Positions 49,175-63,699 are shown, counted from the stretch's first letter. The stretch is 64,000 bases of DNA from Numida meleagris (GCF_002078875.1 NC_034412.1:84369491-84433490), one strand, 5' to 3'. Program-made: numbers and translations. The notes: generated by a model from the letters alone, not told the origin.

Positions 49175-52100
49175 GGAGTAAGATATGAACATTTGAGAGG
49201 AGGAAAAGCAGAGTGAGAGATTTTATTTCATGCAGAGGCAGTAACTCTCAGTTAAAGTATCTCAGCTCATTTCTCTGAGCTAGATTAGAGGATGAGTGAC
49301 ACAAAAAGAGACAGAAAACATAGTACCTGATTGCTCCTATTTACTCACCCTGAAAAGTGTGAGGTAATAGCTGTGGGATTAATGGATGCCTACAAATGTG
49401 AGAAAAGTCAGCCAATTTCCAGAAGCAAAAGCCTCAGACTATGAGGCAACTATATTAAAGGAACTACAGCCCATGCCCTTTTAGAACTCAGAAAGTAACA
49501 TATGGTGAAGGAAAGTGAGCCCTTTCATGATAAACTTTAAAGAAAATCATGCCCTGGATCTCAGACACTGCCAGGAATTTTCATTTATTCATCAGTTACA
49601 GAGTGGCTGAGCACAACTGGTGGCAACCTCTAACACCACAGGAAAAAAAGGAGAGTCTCTTCTCTGTGTGATTCTTCAGCACTTAATATTTTAATACAAT
49701 GTTTGTGCCTTTTTTTCCCCCAAAGATCACAGTACTCCGTAAAACGTTGAAATTTGTTCACTTCCACATACTTCTATGGGCACATAGAAGACAGCTGGCT
49801 TTACTCATCAGTGACTTCTTGTTTTGACTGATTAAAGTGTGGAGCAGAGAAACTAGTGAAAAGGATGCAAATAACGAAACTAAACTGCTATCGATATAAT
49901 TATGATTTTAGTACTGTGTCAGTATTGTGTATCCTTAGATTTTTAGGGCATGACTGAAGTAAAGCAGTGTGAAAACAAATGGCACAGAATGAAGATCCAG
50001 CTGGGTCCAGTAGTTATCTGATCTAATATATTAGGGCTCTAAAATAGAAGAGATCTCAAAAAGTCAGTTCGTTTCCTGTATTTATAACTCTGTTTATGTT
50101 CTCTACTTCTGATGGTATTGCCATCATTCCAATTTTATTATAACATAAAGATATTCGATATATTTCTAAAATTCCAAACTTCTGAAGTTTTGTTGTCATG
50201 ACTATCTTTCTAGCTAAGTTCTCCATCCTCAATCATGCAGTGAAAACTTTGGAAATGTGAATTCTGAAATGGGAACCCAGAAGGAAACACACAATCATAA
50301 AATGTACATGACTCTTTCAAAAACATATTAAGTTCTACCTTATGATATGAATAGGGGGCATCTCTCCATTTTTGAATACACAGGGTAGGTAAGGCTGAAG
50401 AGCTCACTTTTCATCATGCTACTGGATGTGCAGCAACAGAAGGTGATGACAGTGCTTTCTGCTAGGATAGGAGCACACATGTAAAGGTATTCATCATGAC
50501 TTAGTTTAGAAAGTGATACAGGACAAAGTAGCTCACTCTTTCTGAAGGCTGGGGAAGTCTTGAGAAGGACACAGTCTCCAAGTAGGGATGATGCTCCCTT
50601 GGCTGCTAACCCCTTAAAGGAGGGTGATGATCACTTGCACCTGAGCTCCCTGGGTTAGCCACACCTCCTTGCCTGGTGCTCAATCACTGGTTCAGGCTGC
50701 GACCTAGCAATTCCCATACACTGGACGATTCCCAGCCTCAGCAGGAAAGAAAAATATGTATGCTTGGGGTATAGTCCTTTTGCAAAGGCTTGTGTTCTGT
50801 GAATGCTACTGATGCACTTAATTTAAAACAAATTTTCCATAGACTTTTCTAATACTCTGAACAAATCTTCACATGTTGTAGAGAGATTGACCTGAACTAT
50901 AAATATTTCATGATCAGGAGATAAGGGCTACCTGTTTTAAACCTTTCTTTTTAGAAACTTTAAATAGATTCCCTTGTCTATTTTATTAGAAGTATGCATG
51001 TAATGAAGAAAGCTGTTTTGCTTATGTAAAAATAATGTCATGCTGAAATTAGTGGATTTTGGTGATTGGAAGTAAAATAAATGTGTATTGATTTGTTCTT
51101 TGAACTGAGAAGAAAGAAACATACTTTCCAATGCGAAGTTAAAAAAAAAAAAGTGATGTGCAAATGATCTGCATGATCTACATTTTAGAACTTTAAAAGT
51201 TCCAAAAGTTGACTTTTAACTCTGTGCATGAATCATTAAATAAATATTAGTAATGGACTCGTTATTTGTCTTGGACAAAAATCCTAAGTGGAAATTTACA
51301 AAAAATCATAAATACACTTTCAAAAATGGTCTCGTAAAGCTACTGGAAGATTGTAAGCAGAATCCTTGCATTATACAAGTTGAAATGTTACTTCAGATAA
51401 TGATGTAATGGTAATTGTTTCATCTAAAAAAGCATTGTTGGCAAATATGTTCCAAAGTGTATCCCTTCAAATTCTCACTCAAAATGAAGTTTATTTGGAA
51501 AACTCAGTAGGTGGGAGCTGTTCTCTAACTGGCAGTTTAAACAAGACTTCTTTTCCTGGCACTAAATATGGAGGAAAATAAAAGTTGGAATATGCTACCT
51601 TGCTAATCCTGATGAAACATTTCTTGGGTTAAAATATTAATATTGCTTTGTCCAACTAATACATCACAAATCATAATTCTATCAAAGCCTGTTAGCTGGC
51701 TTACTGAAAGACTGCTATTCATAGCACACAGTCACTTCTCCTGCAGGAAGAACATAATTTCTTCACAAAAGAGTTTTTATTTTTTCTTTCAGTGCACAGT
51801 ATTTGAAATTCTTTTATATTGATTTCTTTTTTTAATTTTTAATGTAAACAGAATACGGAATGCGTCATGATAATCAAATCTATTATTTCACTATATTTAG
51901 TTTAGAAATAATAAAAAAGATAAATAATGAATAGGTGGCAAAGGCTTATCTTCCTCTCCAGGCTGCTCAGTGTAGCACTTTGTTCCAAAGTTACTGGCAT
52001 TTTCAATAAAATGTATCAGTAAATTTAGACAATTAAAACTTTTCTGTGATGCAGTACCGAGATTTATCCTTCTTGTGGAACTCATCAGAACTCGGAACTT

Positions 52101-55100
52101 CATCAATCTTTCAAACTCACATTTCTTTTCTTCACTAGGCTTCACATTCATAAATATAAAGCCATGGTCACAGCTATCATTTCTTAGTTCTTTCACTGCT
52201 GCCAGGCTGTGATTGTGTCTTGATGGCATTTTTAATGCATTGCCTATCCAGAAGAACCTGCAACCTGCAGCTACTCAAAAAGACTGCTAGGTATTACTGA
52301 CACATGGAGGTCAACATGGATCCCTACGGCTTGATTTTCAGCCACTAGCATAGGTGCAAATACACAGTAACACCACAGAAACTACTTTAGTGTTACTTGG
52401 AAGAGACGATAAAGGAAAAATCTAGCCCAAGCTGCTGCGTTTTAGAGGTCAGAGGACCTAACAGACAGAATAATACCAGACATGATGAAAATGGGCTCTG
52501 TGCCCTTTACTCCAGCATCACATTAGCAGTACAGCCCAGGAGGGTTTGCACCAGCCTTGGTTGTGTTCTGAGGACTCTTGGTGCCTCCTGTCAGCAATAT
52601 TTTAAAGGAATTACACAAAGTAACTTTGGCAACTTTGTCAGGCATGCTCTGTATTAAAAAGCACCACCACCTTAACTATGTAAAAGTAGACTTGCACAGT
52701 GTTTGCTTGGCTAATTCCCATTTAGAACACTTAAATCTGATTTTAGGTGCTGGTGAGATCTTTAAAAATCTTGTTTATTTCCTACTTACACTTGAAGGTG
52801 CTGAATGACTTTTTATATCTGCATTTTTGCTCCAGGCTGCATGTAAAATAATGAACGACTTGGTAGCAAAATAACTTTGCACCTTGCATACAGTTATGAA
52901 TCAGGACAGATAAACTTGATATAGCCCACAAAGATTAATTCAGTAAATATTCTCAGAACTATGTCCCACACATGCAAAAAAGTCACATTTGCACCCGTGG
53001 TTTTTCCCTTAGAGCACTCACCTAGAGTGTGTATATTTCTTTACTGAAGTAAATCTCATCTTCCTGAGAAAAAAAATGAACTGCATCTCTGACTTAAAAG
53101 CAGAAATAATGCTTCAAACAAGTACGAACAACTCTTTGTGTTCTGCAGCGCTGTCTCTGCTCTCAGTGGCAGGGCTCAGGTAGGAACCTGAACAGAAGAG
53201 AGGATAGAGATTGAAGAAATAATATTTATTTTTCTTTAGAGTAAACAATATCCTTCTAGATATTGACTCTTTATTTCTTCTTTTGGTACATCTACGGATT
53301 CCTTGTTGGCCACAGTCTCACTCATGATGACATTCAGAGGCTTTCCCCAGTACATTCTACATCTCTCTTACACATATCAATGTTTCTTGTTATATCAGCA
53401 ACTTTTTGGTCTTGACGCTAGAGGAAAGTCATTCAAAGTGCAGGAACCTCTTTGGCTGAGTTTTCTGAAGGACTCCAACAGAGAGGGTAATTAAGTGGCA
53501 GCTTCATTGCTCTGCTTCCCTCTTGCCTCAGAGATCTGCTTTTTCAGTGCCCACCTCCTCAGAGGTGGCATTGAATCATTATTTACATATATGAGAGATG
53601 TGAGAATTAAAAGTTATGAGGACACAATGTTTGGCTTTCTGTTTTGAATATAGAAACTTTTTGCACTCAAAGTAGTTTTCTCTTTTTGGCAAATGTGACA
53701 CATCATTTGGTTCCTTAAGCTAGACTTCACCTCCACAAAGAAGAGAACCCCACAATGCTTGCTGAGGTTATTCAGTCCGAACAAAGAGTATTGACTGTAT
53801 TTTAAATCGTCCTGTAAAGACTATCTCCGAGCAAAGAAGAGCTTGTAAAGGAAGGAGCATAATACACTGTTTGCTGTGCAGTCAGGGAATGATTCCATTA
53901 TGTATCATTAAAGCTGTCTGGAAATTTTCAGCTGCTTTGGAGTCTATCATCAGCGCCTGGGTTTTCATCTGAAATTGGAATCCCACCAAACACAAACAAA
54001 TATTGAAATCCTACATGAAAGAGAGGACTTGTTAACATAGCTCCATGTGTCATGAGTCATCTCTCTATTGATCATATGTTGCAGCTCTTTTTTAGCAAAA
54101 ATGATGGAGGTTTCCAATTTTACAGCAGATTGATTTTCCTGCTGATGACATTTCTTGGGGATTTACCTCCCCTTTTTACTTCAGAATACTGCAGAACATA
54201 ATTTGTGGCAAATTTAATTATTCTCTGTAAGAGTGGTGAAGATAAGCCAATGCATGTGCTTTCCCTCTCCCCAGGTGCCCTTAGGTTCCTTGATTTTTTC
54301 TTTTCACTTTTTCTTCTTTATTTGGTGTAGACAAGTTCTGACAAAGTATGTATTCCTTCAGTTTGTTTCAGCGGTGCTAAAAAAGCCTGTATTTTTCTGC
54401 CTGTATATCCTTGCTTATAACAGGCAGCCCCGTGTTTCACAGGTAGCGGGATGTGGATCCTTGGTAAATAAATCCCTTGCAGCATTGATGACGGGCTGTG
54501 TTGGCTGCCAGTCCCAACTAGGAAACATGGGGTTGGCTGCAGCCAATGAGGTGGGTGCAGTGCAAAGAAGACAAAGCCCAGGAAGCAAGTTACAGGTTAC
54601 AGTCAGTGGATAGCCTTGAGTACAGAGGAACCAAGTCAGATGTGGAATTAAAATATCATAATATGAGCTGGTGCTAAATGGTGTCTTTAGCTCTCTATTT
54701 GTCCAGTAAGAGACCTTTGACTTTACAGTACACCTACTCTTGGACTCTTTATTATTTTGTATTATTTATGCCAGACTGATGCCTCACTGCAGGAAGCAGC
54801 ACTGCAGGAAGCAGCACTGTAGTTAATAGATGAACAGAGTATGCCCATCTCCAGTCAGAACCGAATGTGCTCATCTCAAGTGCTGAACTTACATTTTGCT
54901 GCCTTTTGAAAAACACCAGGCAGGCAGCTGAAACTATTTTGTATTTCTCACTACACCACTTCTGCCAGAAAATAAAAAATATACTTTACAAAGTCTGAAA
55001 TCTAGGATGGGAAAGAAAAAGTAATTTGCACCTTTTTCCATTAACTTACATGCTCTGTTACTGTTAATAATATTCTGTACTCTGCAATACAATGTAGACC

Positions 55101-55620
55101 ATATTTCAGAGATGAAACAGGTCATCTGAGTAAATAAAATAATTTATTTTCTTGGAAATATCTACTAGCATCTGAAGGGAGAGAGTAGCTCTGGAGAAGG
55201 ACAGTTCTTGCTGTGATGGCACATATTCACTGTGGTGAAGGGGAGCAGTGAGCTCTCTTCAAGATCCTGCCACCACCATGGTAAGAGCAATCCACTTCAG
55301 TCACTCTTATAATCTCATAATCCATGGAAAAAGTATTCCATACTGTATGTTGGAACTTTTTACTTTTATTTTTTCCCAGGAAATCTTGACAGAGACAAGA
55401 AAAGGCATATTTACTTCACCTCAGTGTTTTGCCTGTTTTCCCTCTCCTGTCTCTGGATATTCACCAGATAGAAAGAACCTGGAAAAGGAGTAGCTTTGCA
55501 AGAGCAGCCAAAAAGCCTTTCTGCATTCACACACAGCAACTGCCACGGGAATGTCTTTGATCAGGTAAGGAGAGGGGTGCTATCATAACTTCTAAAGGAT
55601 GTCATGACTTGCCATGGTGA
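49175..55620. other. Unique non-coding stretch
   Basis: No gene is recognised. The longest open frames (52229-51897 minus, 110 codons; 54233-54613 plus, 126 codons) have no recognisable motif. A short tandem duplication lies at about 54786-54817. Confidence 0.5.
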
Positions 55621-55622
55621 AA

Positions 55623-55735
55623 GAATCACAGAATCACTAAAGTTGGAAAAAAACACTAAGATCATCTAGTTCAACTATCAGCCCATCACCGCCATGTCCA
55701 CTAATCCATGTCCCTCAACAAAAGGGGACAAGTAA
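55623..55735 (-). repeat. CR1 LINE 3' end fragment
   Basis: The plus strand reads AGAATCACAGAATCACTAAA, then GTTGGAAAAAAACACTAAGA and TCATCTAGTTCAACTATCAG, then CATGTCCCTCAACA. This is the reverse complement of a CR1 tail. The last piece matches, in reverse, the GGGACATGGTTTAGTGG text of the copy at 4.0 kb, so both likely belong to one subfamily. Confidence 0.88.
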
Positions 55736-55756
55736 TCAATGTGAAAACTTTAAATT

Positions 55757-55797
55757 AAAAAAAAAAAAAAAGGAAAAGAAAAAAAGGAAAAAGAATC
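55757..55797. repeat. A-rich / purine low-complexity tract
   Basis: A run of about 15 A, then GGAAAAG-type units. Low complexity, directly beyond the CR1 end. Confidence 0.85.
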
Positions 55798-57742
55798 AGT
55801 TGGAGAATTAAATGGATTCCCTCAGTAAGTAAATTAGAAATGCAATCATTCAAAAATATGCAATCTTGTATGAGCTGGTGCCTGAGCTATACGTTGAACT
55901 TTGGTTCCAAAAATGAGTCTACTTTCCCCGCGTTGCATGTGACCCTTGCAGAATTAACGTGCAACATTTTTCCTTTCTTTTTTTCTTTCTTCTTTTTTTT
56001 TTCCCTAGAAAATAGTTTATTCTCTTTTTCTCTTGTGGATCCTGTAAAAAATCACCATCACTAAACATTCTTGTTACGATAGTGAAACCCTGTGTCCTCC
56101 AGTCTCCCTCTAAAGACCCATGGTATATTTGTGGGCCAACAGTGCTTTTCCAATGACTCTCTGTAGCCTCCAGCCCTGTCTGAAGCTACAGCAGCCAATT
56201 CATTTGACACTGCTTCTTGCCAGCTTCCCTTGCTCTGTCTGTACTTTAAATGAAGCTCCAAATTCTGATAAAACTCATTCTGAATAATACAGGATATGGG
56301 AGGCTGCTGCTTGATGCTCTATTAGCAAACTAATGACCTGCAAAAGGAGTGTACATAGATAAAAATTGGTTGCAGGAAAGATCTCTTCTATCTTTCTTCT
56401 GAAATTATATTTAGGAAACTGACAAGACCTAGGATTTCTTCTTTGGTCAGAGAGGAAACACCTCTCTCCACTTCTAGCCAGAGCAATATTATGATTTTAT
56501 ACTGTGGTCTGAGTACATTTCAGGCAAATTTTCACATCCCTCTGGAAATGTCCATGAACACTGGACATGTAATATCTTTATTACATGTTCTCTTGCCACA
56601 TCAGGAAAGATTATCATCTCCCAAGGTAGATTTCAGGATAGGAACAGTAACCATGCCTGGGGAGACCCTTTGCTTCCCCGCCAGATGATGTGACTTCAGG
56701 AGTCTTCTGCTCCCCCAAAGGAGCTACCACACCAGAAAGTTCTGCGTGACATGGAGCTGCTGAAGGAACATGGCTGCATCTAGAAGTAATTGGCTGTAAG
56801 AAGAATCTGTAGTGTTATTTGACTAAATGGAACTGCATGAGCTTTTTATGTGCCCATTTCCCAGCCAAGTACGAGGGATCATGGTCAAAGCTGTGAACTT
56901 GCCACAGTCATCCTTTGTTTAACTACAGAAGAACAGGAGATGCACACACAGATAGTCCTCTTGATTTGTGCACTACATATTCTTCCATAGCCACCTCTTT
57001 TTCACTCTGCTTGCTGTTATTTTATCAAGTACACTGGTTGCTAATGTTAACAGAAGCTAATGTGTTTTCACTGGTGCTGCACAAGTTTTATAGTGGTTAA
57101 AGGTCTGAGACCTATCTCTAATCTTTCAAAGAACTTGAGAAGACTTTGGATGCAATTGATAGGCTTTGGATCAGGCCCCACATTACAATGTGTTTCTATT
57201 ATACATGCCCCAAACAGTTATTACTGTTTTCAAGGGTAAGCTGGAAACAGGCTACAAACACAGTGACTGATGGCAATGAATTGCTTAAGAAACAGAAGAC
57301 TGAGATGATTTTGACAGCTCACAGCAAGATCAAGAAGGAAAGTTCTAAGTAATAATCTCCTTATTGAAAATAGGACCAGGGGAGAAAAAAAACCCCTTAA
57401 GATATAAGTAATTCTCTGTTCATCCTGTCTGAAAACTGCAGCAAATATCTACTTGTAAAGATTGTATGATAAAATAGCAGAAAGTTAAAGGGATTTCTAC
57501 CAGTTTTTTTACTTTTCTTCCACTCTGTTTACTAAGGTGCATGACTATCTTGAAGTATTCCTGATAATGTGGATATCTTTGGTAAAGTAATACTCACTAT
57601 GCATTAGTATTTATATGCCAAGAAAGGAAAGTGTTTAGGGAAAAATACAAAATTTGGATAATTTTCTCCAGGGAAAAAATTTAAGACACTTTTTTTTTTG
57701 CCTTTGCAAATTTCTTACTGCAAGAGATAAGGTCCTTAAAAC
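55798..57742. other. Unique non-coding stretch with T-rich tract
   Basis: No gene is recognised. A C/T-rich tract lies at 55966-56006. The open frames at 56443-56688 and 56061-56261 show no motif. Confidence 0.5.
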
Positions 57743-57768
57743 TTTTTTTTTTTTTTTTTTTTTTTTTT
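57743..57768. repeat. (T)26 homopolymer
   Basis: Twenty-six consecutive T. No retroposed sequence is recognisable next to it on the minus strand. Confidence 0.95.
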
Positions 57769-60700
57769 AACTGAAGAAGGTGATTGAATGACAACTTTCT
57801 TTCTTGGTCTGGAATAGTCCTCTAGCCAAGTCACTGAACTGCTGTGGTTTGTAGTATATGGCATTTGCAGAAGAAGAGGATATGATACAAATGTTCCTGT
57901 ACAGAGTTAGGATATTCGTTATATAATGATATTCCTGCAACCTGGAAGATGTACAAAGGCACAGCAGACCCTAGCAGTAATGTGAATTCAAATTAGATAT
58001 ATTTATTGCAGATCAATAACACTGCTTAAAGGTGCCATGCTGTTATAGTTGCGATTCTGTTTCATAGAATGTAAGGATTTTAATTCTTGGTCCTCTGAAT
58101 TTCATTGATGTTCTCAGCCAGGCTTCTCGGCATCCAAAGTTAAATGTATAAGCAAAGCCTTGAACTCTAGGTAAATCAATCTCCATTGCCTTTTCTGTCA
58201 GCTTCCTACAGTTCTGTTAAGCAACGATTATAGACAATGTCCTAATCTTTCCCATTCAAATCTAGTTTAGAACTCTAGTTTTCAGTCCAGTTTAAAAATA
58301 GGATAAGCCCAGCCAGCTTGCTGCCCAGTATATTCTTGTCCCCCTGGTCAGTTGCACCCCATCTGACATCAACATGCCCAGTCTCTCAAAGGTGTATCCA
58401 AGATCATAGTATCCAAAACCCTGAGTGGGACACCATCCATACCTTTCATCTTGTAGGCACACTGTTTAGCTGCTGGTCACATTCTAATGTTCAGTATTAA
58501 ATACTGCCTTCAAATCAATGAGAACTGCTTTCAGGATTGGCATTGATTGTACATATTTCAGAATAAAATAATTATATATTGAAAATTATAGTTAAAATAT
58601 GCTAAAGAATATTTTCATTTCTTACAAGTAATAATGCACAGTGGAGATATTAAAGAAATTTCAAGGCTGTTAAATCTGACTAGGTTATTTGTGAAGAAAT
58701 TCATTTGAATGACAGCATATTTTTGCTAAATCTGAAACAGAGATCTTTCAGTCAGCCAAGCGCTAAGGGAGAAGCTCAAAAAAAGAAAAGAAATCCTGTG
58801 AGAGGCTATCTACATATTGAGTCTATTCTTCCACAAAAACAGAATAGGTTTAAGTCCTTTGCCTGCCTGATCACCAGGAGTGCAGTAGAAAAAATTCCAC
58901 TGAAGCAAAATTGAAACATTGCTTTGAAATGTTTTATTTGAGAAATTTTGGTTTAAACAGCTTTCATTCAATTCAAGACCCAACATTTCGGTATCTAAAC
59001 TTTCTTCAAAAACCAGAAGAGATGCCTGCGTGCATTCTTCCCAGCATGGCCTTGGCCAAGGGCAGTCTATATAGGGTTCTACGTTCTACATATCTACATT
59101 CTCTTCCCTGCTTCCCTGTGGGAATCATGAGGGGTGGAACAGTTAAATATCTCATCCATCCAGGCAGTATACAGAGAAAAAAAAAATTATAAAATGTATG
59201 CATATTTGTGAAAGCACTCATAAGACTTGCAGCCCTCTGAGCCTCTGCTGAGGAATCCTGTGGTCCTTAAGTATAGAAATGCCACCAGAGTTTTGCTGAA
59301 AAATATCCTCAGTTTATTTATGGCTAGATTCTCCCTTGTTGCTAAGCATTTAAAAGTATTCAAGCTGATTTCACTAAAACTACTCACTGGATTATGAACT
59401 TCTTACTTCAAATATATGTTTTACAAGAGAGTCCTTAAGACCAGAAGTTTCTTACCGTGATTAATGTGGTGAAAAATTTTCTTCCTTTCTGCCTAATGGG
59501 GCTCTAACACGAACTTCATGATACAGAAAGTTTGACTTGATTTTTTTACTGATGTGAAGTGAACTCAGGTGCTCCTGTCTTTGAGGAGCTCTCTTCTTAA
59601 TTGATGAGCTTGATTTCTGCAGGACAGATTGGGAGCAGATGGTATGTCTGGTTGTGAAGGGGGTATGCAGTGTCTGCTAGCAGAGTGTTTTATCCTGTCT
59701 TGCTAACAGTCCTACAGTGCTGTCTTGGTGTTGTTTTTCGCATAGTTCTCCGGAGTCCAGCTCCTAAAAAGGCTGCACTCTGAGTTACTAGAGGGTTAGC
59801 ATCTTCTAAGATTTGGCCTTGCAAGTGAGTACACCTTCGAAGCCAAGATTTTGCATGTGTTATCTCTTTGTTAGCAATGAGTAAACAGTAAGAGGAAAGT
59901 AAGGATTCCTCACCCACATCAAATCCTTTCTCTGTCCACCTCCCACACCCTTTTCTGGCCTTCACAAGCGATTCAGAAGGTCATCAGCAGGATGATTTCC
60001 TTCCTCTGTGGAATAAAGCCTCTTACTGTTTCCCAGACATTAGTGTTTTCTGCTTAGTCTTATTGTTTTGTCATACTTTTCAAGGTCTACTTTCTTGAAA
60101 AGATGTTTGTGTTTTGTACTTTTATTCTATTCTTGGGCAAGGGAATGTAATGAATAGGAAATTAATTCAAACCAGGCATTCCTTCAGTTCCTTCACAGCT
60201 ACCGAACATACACAAACTAATCATTTCCTTCTTACCATTTACTTTCTTCACATTTTGCTTTGTTGTTTGCATTACTTACTCTGAAATATTTTAATATAAA
60301 TAAGCTATGAGTTTTTATAACTTTCTCTGGAACAGCTCAGAGCTTAACTGAACCTACTTTTAATTTTTCTGAACACCCAAAGAAAATTTATCTCCTTTCT
60401 TCATATAGACATTACTCTGAGTTCAGATAACATTACATAATAATTGTTAATCATGAGAACTATTACTTTACAAAAAGATATTGAATTTATTACAGGTTCT
60501 TCACAGAAATCTTTGTGAAACAGTAAATATCAGGAGTCATTATGTGGCCTTTTCATAAAGGCTTCCATTTGCACCTGAGAAAAGAATGACTGATAAATAC
60601 ATACCCTTATAAGCCATTACAAATGTATTTCTCAGCTGAAAAGAAAGTCTCCAAGCACTAACCTTTTCTAAGGTCATTGAAGACGTTTCTCAAGAAGGGT

Positions 60701-63270
60701 TGAGATTATCTGGAGCCAAATCATCTATAACAAGCTAATTAGTTGGTTGGTTGGTTGTTTTTGCTCACACTGTGGAATTACCACTTGAATGGATTTGTGG
60801 GCTCAGGCAAGCACAAGTCACCCACAGTTTAGGCTCTTTAGTGAAAAAGTGAGAAGTGTCTCTTTGGCATATAAATTTACTATTTATATGAGAACTACAT
60901 TCCTCACCTAGCAGTAGTAAGCTTGCTAGCAAAAGTGAAAGCCATGTCTTAAACCTTGCTCTCCTGAGTGTTCGCTTATATACATTCCTTCAAACAACTC
61001 TGTAAATAGTCAGTGGGACAGAAGCCCACACTGAATGCTTCTCAACAAAGGGATTTTCAAGAGTGACTTAAGTCAACTTTGTTATTACCGAAAGGGGTTT
61101 TGCTCTTTGGGACCCACTGAACTCCTCTGTGATTGGTGGTTATGCTCAGAAGAGGCTGTACAATCAGTTGGGGTTAATGAAGTCATGCAGATGAAAATTC
61201 ATATCAAGAGATGCAAAGCATGTCAAAATAGAGAACAGATATTGAGAAGCTCTGGTTAGAATGCTATGGTTTCCCAATTACATAAAATGTATAGAATTAA
61301 CATGTGTTTTTAGTGGAAACAGAGCAAAGAATAAAACATGTATTTTCTTCAATTTTAAAAATATTTTGTGTTAATCAAATCTCATTTTAAAGTCTTTGCT
61401 GCTGATCTGTTTACACTCTTCAGATCTAAGCACTGATGAGATAGACAAGGAAATTTTTTTCGCTGATCTTGCTGGCTCTCTTGTGAGCAGTAATATTTCA
61501 TGCCACAAAACAAAACAAAACAAAACAAAACAAAAAAATGACCAGAGCTGAAGACAACCTAAAATGGGTCCAAAAATAACAGAAAGTATGAATATCTTCA
61601 GTTTTTTAGAGGAGATATCTGCTATGCGTATTTCAGGCAATAATGTTGGCATGCAATCCAATACTAATCTAAAACCAGTGACCTTTTAAGGCTATTCCAA
61701 ACTTTTTGTTTGGTCTTGGAATTACGGTAGCCATAGACAGTTGATGTTTAGTTGGTTCGGAGCATGGGTAGAGCAAGTTATCCCTTCCCTCTATCAGGTA
61801 TCATGGTGACAGAAAACACCAGACCAAGATAAAATATTCACTACAGGAATTCTTCTCAGTAATTTTCCTCTTATGATTGCTTAGATTGTCCCATCTTTGA
61901 CACATACTTCCATACCAGACTGAGGCAGAAATGACAGTTTAGATGGTGCACGAGACATTCAGACACAATGAAAATGCCCATCTATTTTTATGCCTAGAAA
62001 AGGAACTAATCAATAAAGCATTGAGAACACCCATTGATGCTTTCTAATAATGCTGTTGATGGAAGCCTTGTGATCTAATGGTTTTATGAATGAAACTTGG
62101 GCAGATATTGGTCTTGTTAAATCACAGTGTGGCTTCATGCTCTTTTGGTTGCAAGTTAATTGAATCTGACCTATGAGGACGTTTGTTACAACTTGTCTCC
62201 ACAGAATTATAGTCAACTTGTTGTTTTGCTAATTAAAATCCTGATTAATGTTAAATTCTCTCAAACTACTCAGACAAATGCTGTCATTGCCTGCATTTAT
62301 TGGCATCAAAACAAATTAGATTTAAGCTTTTTCTAATTATCAGTAGTTTTCAAAATTACATCATATACAAACAGGAGCTAATCACTCTGAGAACAATTCC
62401 CATATTTTTAAAGTAAATGCTTTAATTATATGCCTATATTTTATCCCTTGTGTACTTCTCTCAATTATCTGACAACATATTTTTTTTCCCATAGGAAACA
62501 CAGTATATTATACTGCTTAATTATTAATAGCCTTTGTATGACTTTTTAATGTATTCCCTTGAGAGAAAATTTTATCTTTAGTATGACTTAAAGCTTTTAT
62601 CGGTCTCTTAAAACCTCCTCAGCCGACACCACAGGATGAGCATAAATCACATGAAAATGTGTGCAAAATTGTAGTTACTGTAACTGTGCCAATGAAGAAC
62701 ATGTACATTGGATGGACCAAAACTGATTTTTGTTTACAACATAGTCAATATGTCAGTTCAATTATATTATTTGCTTTGTTAAACTGGAAAAAATATAAAA
62801 CTTTGTTTCCCTTTTTACATGAAATGTTCCATTCCAATTCTGGTAGAACACTCACTTCATTTTCTAGATGTTATTCACTTTGTTTCTCCCTTCTGCAGTT
62901 GAGTAAACATTCTCAAAAATTGAACAAGTATGAACTTCTAAATAAATATGCTGTTTGAAACCCAGAAGTCAATGCGAATCCTTCTGGAAATGTTGAAATA
63001 AATTATTTTAGCAGTTCTCATTTCTTTCCATAAATAATGTTAGTGTCCCCCAGAATGACAGTTTTTTGGTAAATTGTCTCTTTGGCAAAATAATTCCGTC
63101 AGTTCTGTTGTAAATAGAAAATACTGTAAAAGTATGTAAAAATGTGAGGTTAGTAATTTGGGGGCAAATTTGAATATAGCATTTTTTGAGAAACCGAGGA
63201 AGCTGAGGCGTTCTTTCCATTAGAAGTGATGTAGAAAATAGGAGGGACAGAAAACATCTACAGTTTTTCT
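57769..63270. other. Unique non-coding stretch
   Basis: No gene is recognised. Small simple repeats: GTTG tetramers at 60743-60758 and AAAAC pentamers at about 61506-61537. The segment 62210-62420 has CNE-like texture (TAATTAAAATCCTGATTAAT). A 91-codon minus-strand frame at 59690-59965 is unexplained but shows no motif. Confidence 0.5.
61506..61537 (+). repeat. (AAAAC)n short tandem repeat
   Basis: About five units of AAAAC followed by an A run. It lies within a minus-strand chance frame that reads as Phe/Cys/Val/Leu. Confidence 0.9.
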
Positions 63271-63276
63271 CCCTTC

Positions 63277-63699
63277 TCAGCTAACCCGTGACTGAGCAGT
63301 CGATGCAGCAGTTCCATGGTGCACTTCTATCCATGCTTTAGCTCCATCTAGCAGCACCCTGAGATACTGCATGCCATCGCCGGCTTTCCCGTGTGCTGCT
63401 GGTGCCTCTAAACAGAAATCCAGACGATTGCTTCTAACTTTCACAAATGATGTTGCCAAATAATATGCTTTAATACGAAATATTATCTGAAAGTGCTGGA
63501 GAAGGTAAAGACAGGATTTTCCAAAGATGTAATGCTTCTTGTAAACCTCACCCAGGTGCATGGTGAGCGCTGTCTCCAGAACCGCACATGGACAATGATG
63601 TATATTTGCTGATATGAACATGCATTTGTTATGTATGTGCTGACATAGTACCGTGCAAGGTCCTCGTATTGGGTAACAAATGTGGACGAGAGTAAGCAC
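63277..63699 (-). other. CpG-enriched open frame of unknown nature
   Basis: A 140-codon frame on the minus strand with about a dozen CpG sites in some 420 bp (for example in GCCGGCGATGG and CACGGGAAAG), clearly more than in the flanks. The C-terminal third reads like protein (DGMQYLRVLLDGAKAWIEV), but I recognise no family. Splice sites are not decisive and there is no promoter evidence. It could be an exon, an old retrocopy or a small CpG-rich regulatory patch. Open frames of this length are expected about once by chance in a window like this. Confidence 0.2.

Noticed and set aside
59690..59965. 91-codon minus-strand frame with a protein-like stretch
   Set aside because: No family recognised and no splice or repeat evidence. 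Left as unexplained.
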